This document shows, piece by piece, positions 60,615 through 64,000 of a stretch of DNA of 64,000 nt (positions within the stretch are counted from its first letter, which is position 1; the number at the start of each line of letters is the position of its first letter). The notes under the pieces were generated by a model, which searched no databases, was not told the origin of the DNA, and saw nothing but the letters and a program-made list of their open reading frames with translations. Made by a program: the position numbers and the translations under genes. The DNA is taken from NCBI GenBank assembly GCA_964607165.1, contig CAZSIT010000001.1:62001-126000 (forward strand). Direction: 5' to 3'. The stretch is from DSPP01 sp964607165 (GTDB taxonomy: Bacteria; Zixibacteria; MSB-5A5; DSPP01).

Positions 60615-62285
60615 ATGCTGTACTGCTTAAAACAAGAGGACGAGTCCCCATCTTTGAGAGACCTTATCATACATTTTTGCAAGATTTTCTTAATCCTCCT
60701 ATTGTTTGCTTCCATAGCAAACGCTAGCCATCAGTTGGTTTACAAAAAGACTGGAACGAATGCTGACGATTACTTTGGGTATTCAGTGGCTGGGGCCGGA
60801 GATGTTAATAATGATGGAAAAACAGACTTCATTATTGGCGCACCTCAAAACCTTCTTGGGCAAGGTGAAACTCATCTAAACCCGGGATATGCACGAGTTT
60901 TCTCGGGAGTAAACGGTAATCTATTATACACGAAAAACCCGCCTGACTCGGATCCCTGTAGTGACTTGGATTTAAATTTTGGCCATTCCGTGGGTGGGGC
61001 CGGCAATGTGGACGCTACAGCTGGAACGGAGATAATTATTGGCGCAGCCTTTTACAATCATCGGTATGGTGCAGCTTACGTATTCCGCGGGACAAATGGT
61101 TCTCTAATATACCCAAAATATGGTTCGAATAGCTGCGGTTGTTTTCCAAGTTGTTATGTGACGGGAATTCGTTTTGGCCAGAGTGTCGCAGGTGCTGGAG
61201 ACGTTAACGGGGACGGCAGGTCCGATTTCATTATAGGTGCGCCATTTGATAATGGAAACGGGCAACAATACGCGGGCAAGGCCTTTGTGTATTCCGGACT
61301 CGATAGTTCCCTTCTATACGAAAAACAAGGCGGTGCTGCAAACGATTATTTCGGGTGGTCAGTGGCAGGAGCTGGGGACGTCAATAACGACGGAAAAGCA
61401 GACTTTATTGTAGGTGCTTGGGGCGATGACGAAGTAACCTTTGTAAATAGCGGCTCAGCTTTTGTCTATTCCGGTGCAACAGGTAATTTACTACGCTCCG
61501 AATTTGGTATAGCGGATGGTCAAAGATTTGGCTGGTCAGTAGCCGGTACCGGAGATGTAAATGGCGATGGAAAAGCCGATTTCATGGTGGGGGCTCCTGG
61601 GGCTGGTAGCGGAAGTGGAAAAGCTCAGGTTTTTTCTGGAGCAGGTGGCTTAATTTACACCAAAAACGGCTCGTCAGGTGGGGATAGTTTGGGCTATTCT
61701 GTGGCTGGAGCTGGAAACAGCGATGGTGATGGAGTTCCTGATTTTATTGTCGGTGCACCCAATACAAGTAGTGGAAGAGGTTCAGCATATCTCTATTCGG
61801 GCATCAATGGAGGTCTGATTGTCAGTATAAACGGTGAGGTAACCGGAGATGGGTTTGGAACATCAGTTGCGGGGGGTGGAGACATGTTAAACGATGGAAC
61901 TGATGAATTTCTCGTCGGAGCTCCGTACGCGGATGATGATCGAGGTTCAGCCTACGTTTACCATATCATAGCTGTCTTGGGTCGTGCGTCCTCTAATTCC
62001 AAGCCGGTTTCTTTTGGCTTAGAGCAAAACTATCCCAACCCGTTTAATCCAAACACTACCATTAAATATACACTTCCGCAGGCTGCAAAAGTAGAGCTAA
62101 AAATTTACAACATTTTGGGGCAAGTGGTTAAAACGCTGGTGGAGGAAGAGAAACCAGCGGGGTTTTATGAGGTGAATTGGGATGGAAGGGATGAACAGGG
62201 CCGAAGCGTGTCCAGTAGCATCTACTTGTATCAAATTAAGGCTGGAGATTTTGTGGAAACGAAAAAGATGCAGTTAGTGAAGTAA
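60615..62285 (+). CDS. Secreted seven-bladed FG-GAP propeller protein with C-terminal sorting domain
   Basis: A 556-residue exported protein (hydrophobic segment FCKIFLILLLFASIANAS). It contains seven FG-GAP repeats of integrin-alpha type, each with an [FL]G-x-SV-x-G-G start and a DxNxDG-type calcium loop, for example YFGYSVAGAGDVNNDGKTDF. Seven repeats close one beta-propeller. The last 90 residues (LEQNYPNPFNPNTTIKY and onward) are the FlgD-like/T9SS-type C-terminal domain used for secretion or anchoring in FCB-group bacteria. The ATG has AAAGGAGA upstream. It is probably a surface adhesion or matrix protein. Confidence 0.92.
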   Translation: MLYCLKQEDESPSLRDLIIHFCKIFLILLLFASIANASHQLVYKKTGTNADDYFGYSVAGAGDVNNDGKTDFIIGAPQNLLGQGETHLNPGYARVFSGVNGNLLYTKNPPDSDPCSDLDLNFGHSVGGAGNVDATAGTEIIIGAAFYNHRYGAAYVFRGTNGSLIYPKYGSNSCGCFPSCYVTGIRFGQSVAGAGDVNGDGRSDFIIGAPFDNGNGQQYAGKAFVYSGLDSSLLYEKQGGAANDYFGWSVAGAGDVNNDGKADFIVGAWGDDEVTFVNSGSAFVYSGATGNLLRSEFGIADGQRFGWSVAGTGDVNGDGKADFMVGAPGAGSGSGKAQVFSGAGGLIYTKNGSSGGDSLGYSVAGAGNSDGDGVPDFIVGAPNTSSGRGSAYLYSGINGGLIVSINGEVTGDGFGTSVAGGGDMLNDGTDEFLVGAPYADDDRGSAYVYHIIAVLGRASSNSKPVSFGLEQNYPNPFNPNTTIKYTLPQAAKVELKIYNILGQVVKTLVEEEKPAGFYEVNWDGRDEQGRSVSSSIYLYQIKAGDFVETKKMQLVK

Positions 62286-62299
62286 ACGAGTCAAATGTT

Positions 62300-62330
62300 A
62301 AAAAGCCGCCCTAATCGGGGCGGCTTTTTA
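62300..62330 (+). terminator. Rho-independent terminator
   Basis: AAAAGCCGCCC TAATC GGGGCGGCTTTTT, a GC-rich stem with a T-run, just after the FG-GAP gene. Confidence 0.9.
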
Positions 62331-62433
62331 ATTCACCACAGTTTATTTCCTCAAGGCCGGAAAGCGCTTGACAGTTTTCTTCCCGTCCGGTAGTTTTGCT
62401 CCACCTTGCTAAACCACAAGACAGGAGGAGCCC

Positions 62434-64000
62434 GTGCCGGAAGTAGCTAAAGAGACTGCCGAATTCAAACCGTACGTTTCCCATAGCGAAACCATTCCCG
62501 AATTCACCCTGCGGGCGATTATCGTCGGCTCGGCTTTGGCTCTGGTCTTCGGCGTGGCCAACGCCTATCTGGGGCTGAAAGTCGGGATGACCGTTTCCGC
62601 CTCCATTCCGGCGGCGGTGATTTCGATGGCGATTTTGCGGGGGATTATGAAAACCGGAACGGTTTTAGAAAACAACATCGCCCAGACCATCGGCTCTTCC
62701 GGCGAATCTTTGGCCGCCGGGGTGATTTTCACCATACCGGCTTTTTTAATCTGGCAGGGCTCGGAGCCGAATTTCGATTTCAAAATCGCCAACTGGCAAA
62801 TCATTCTGCTTTCGATTTTAGGCGGCTTTTTGGGAATTTTGTTTATGATTCCTCTGCGGCGGCACTTAATCGTCAGGGAGCATAAGACGCTCCCCTATCC
62901 GGAAGGGACCGCCTGCGCCAAAATTCTGATGGCGGGGGACGAAGGGGGTTCCAAAGCCAAAACCGTTTTTTGGGGCATTGGGATTGGAGCGCTCTACAAG
63001 ATTTTGATGTCCGGCCTAAAGCTCTGGCCGGAACGTTTTCATCTTACTCCAATTTTTTTCAAAGGTTCGCAGTTGGGGGTGGAGGCGACTCCCGCTTTGA
63101 TGGGTGTCGGCTTCATAATCGGCCCGCGTATCGCCCTTTTAATGTTCGCCGGAGCGGTTTTTGGGTATTTGGGAATCGGGCCGCTTTTAGCTTTTATTGG
63201 AAATCATACGACCACGCCGGTGCCGCCCGCCACCCTGCCGCTTTCCGAACTTTCCCCCGGAGACCTGCGCAGTTACTACATCCGCTACATCGGTATCGGG
63301 GCGGTGGCGATGGGCGGGTTTATATCCTTGATGCGCTCTTTGCCCGCTATAATCGCTTCTTTCAAACATGTAATGGGGGGGTTGGGAACGGCGGCTGGAG
63401 AGAAAATCCGCACGGATGACGACCTGCCCCAAAAGCTGGTCTGGGGGGGAGCCCTTTTGGTGGCAATTGCCATCTGGCTTTTGCCCAAAACCGAAATCAG
63501 CCTGTTGGGGGCTCTTTTGGCGGTCATTTTCGGCTTCTTTTTTGTGACCGTATCTTCCCGAATGGTCGGCATTGTCGGCTCCTCTTCTCTGCCGATTTCC
63601 GGCATGACCATCGGCACTTTAATTGTGGTCTCCTCAATTCTGCTGGCCTCGGGGGTAACCGGCACGGCCGGAATGGTCGCCTCGATGATGGTCGGGTCGG
63701 TGGTCTGCATTGCCGTATCGATGGCCGGGGATGCCTCCCAGGACTTGAAAACCGGATTTTTGGTCGGTTCAACGCCCCGCCTGCAACAGCTTTCCGAGTT
63801 TATTGGAGTTCTCATCCCGGCTCTGGTGATGGGCTGGGTAATTATGTTTTTGAACAAAAGCCACGGTTTTGTGGGGGAAGGAGCCTTTGAGGCGCCCCAG
63901 GCCAACGCAATGGCTGCAGTCGTTAAGGGGGTAATCACCGGCGTTTTGCCTTGGGCTTTCATTATTACCGGCTTAATCGTAGGGTTGATGATAGAGCTTC
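62434..64000 (+). CDS. OPT-family oligopeptide/metal-chelate transporter (3' partial)
   Basis: An open frame of 522 codons that runs off the right edge. It starts with GTG at 62434, with AGGAGG at 62424-62429. It is strongly hydrophobic with many membrane segments. Its opening, TIPEFTLRAIIVGSALALVF, GVANAYLGLKVGMTVSASIP and NIAQTIGSSGESLAAG, matches the OPT (oligopeptide transporter) family. YPEGTACAKILMAG, SSSLPISGMTIGTL and MAGDASQDLKTGFLVG are further OPT motifs. Such proteins import peptides or metal chelates. The long antisense frames over it are shadows. Confidence 0.92.
   Translation, partial: MPEVAKETAEFKPYVSHSETIPEFTLRAIIVGSALALVFGVANAYLGLKVGMTVSASIPAAVISMAILRGIMKTGTVLENNIAQTIGSSGESLAAGVIFTIPAFLIWQGSEPNFDFKIANWQIILLSILGGFLGILFMIPLRRHLIVREHKTLPYPEGTACAKILMAGDEGGSKAKTVFWGIGIGALYKILMSGLKLWPERFHLTPIFFKGSQLGVEATPALMGVGFIIGPRIALLMFAGAVFGYLGIGPLLAFIGNHTTTPVPPATLPLSELSPGDLRSYYIRYIGIGAVAMGGFISLMRSLPAIIASFKHVMGGLGTAAGEKIRTDDDLPQKLVWGGALLVAIAIWLLPKTEISLLGALLAVIFGFFFVTVSSRMVGIVGSSSLPISGMTIGTLIVVSSILLASGVTGTAGMVASMMVGSVVCIAVSMAGDASQDLKTGFLVGSTPRLQQLSEFIGVLIPALVMGWVIMFLNKSHGFVGEGAFEAPQANAMAAVVKGVITGVLPWAFIITGLIVGLMIEL

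Noticed and set aside
63285..63962. Long minus-strand frame of 225 codons near the right edge
   Set aside because: It is antisense to a clear OPT-family transporter frame on the plus strand (62434 onward) and its composition (Thr/Pro/Ile runs) is that of a shadow.
1..64000. tRNA, rRNA or prophage genes
   Set aside because: No cloverleaf, rRNA-like or phage structural sequence was seen in any part of the window.

Overview
The window is a bacterial chromosome segment of mixed base composition. It most likely comes from an uncultured member of the FCB-related candidate phyla (Zixibacteria, KSB1 or Latescibacteria type). The evidence is a secreted beta-propeller protein with a C-terminal sorting-type domain (QNYPNPFNP motif), a dockerin-bearing secreted protein, several large Ser/Thr kinases fused to TPR or PEGA domains, many outer-membrane beta-barrels with signal peptides, an Mla lipid-transport set and a Gram-negative cell-envelope gene set. 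The phylum is inferred from gene content only; there is no rRNA or tRNA gene here.

Layout. 1-2283: end of a TPR/TonB-C-like protein and an MFS transporter. 2408-7102 (minus): a six-gene iron operon made of a small membrane protein, an outer-membrane porin, a Cys-rich HMA-like secreted protein, feoA, feoB and a small FeoB-associated protein. 7579-10572: a TPR Ser/Thr kinase flanked by direct repeats. 11039-13611: mlaE-mlaF-mlaD. 13614-16148: tdh-kbl threonine catabolism. 16175-18834: an AT-richer island with a UvrD-like helicase divergent from a HEPN-like protein. 19163-21606: metK-ahcY methyl cycle. 21833-24695: a translationally coupled operon of diheme cytochrome, Rieske lipoprotein and porin. 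24751-26706: a membrane patatin. 27234-31588: a signalling module of kinase, FHA protein and PP2C phosphatase. 32450-39777: rqcH, then yicC-gmk-rpoZ-topA-xerC. 40231-42840: a second TPR kinase. 42995-45784: hslV-hslU-argF. 45873-54768: lipoprotein, small secreted protein, sugar isomerase-like/exported protein pair, FAD/Fe-S oxidoreductase, DUF1028 protein, glycosyltransferase. 54978-64000: murA, a secreted dockerin protein, recR, a seven-repeat FG-GAP propeller protein and the 5' part of an OPT transporter.

The most unusual feature is a dense population of short palindromic repeats between and inside genes. Hairpins with a constant CCCCTAC edge and variable but self-complementary stems occur throughout. 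Some repeats have entered coding frames (gmk N-terminus, xerC interior, C-terminus of the FeoB-associated protein) and some supply stop codons (both TPR kinases). At several sites the end of the neighbouring gene is duplicated on the far side of the repeat: the MFS 3' end, the xerC 3' end in three copies, and the 5' end of the first kinase. A separate 381-bp MITE-like element with 17-bp inverted ends and a 15-bp target duplication lies upstream of yicC.

The other candidates for undescribed biology are the helicase/HEPN-like pair, and two paralogous porins, one in an iron-uptake operon and one in a diheme-Rieske operon.
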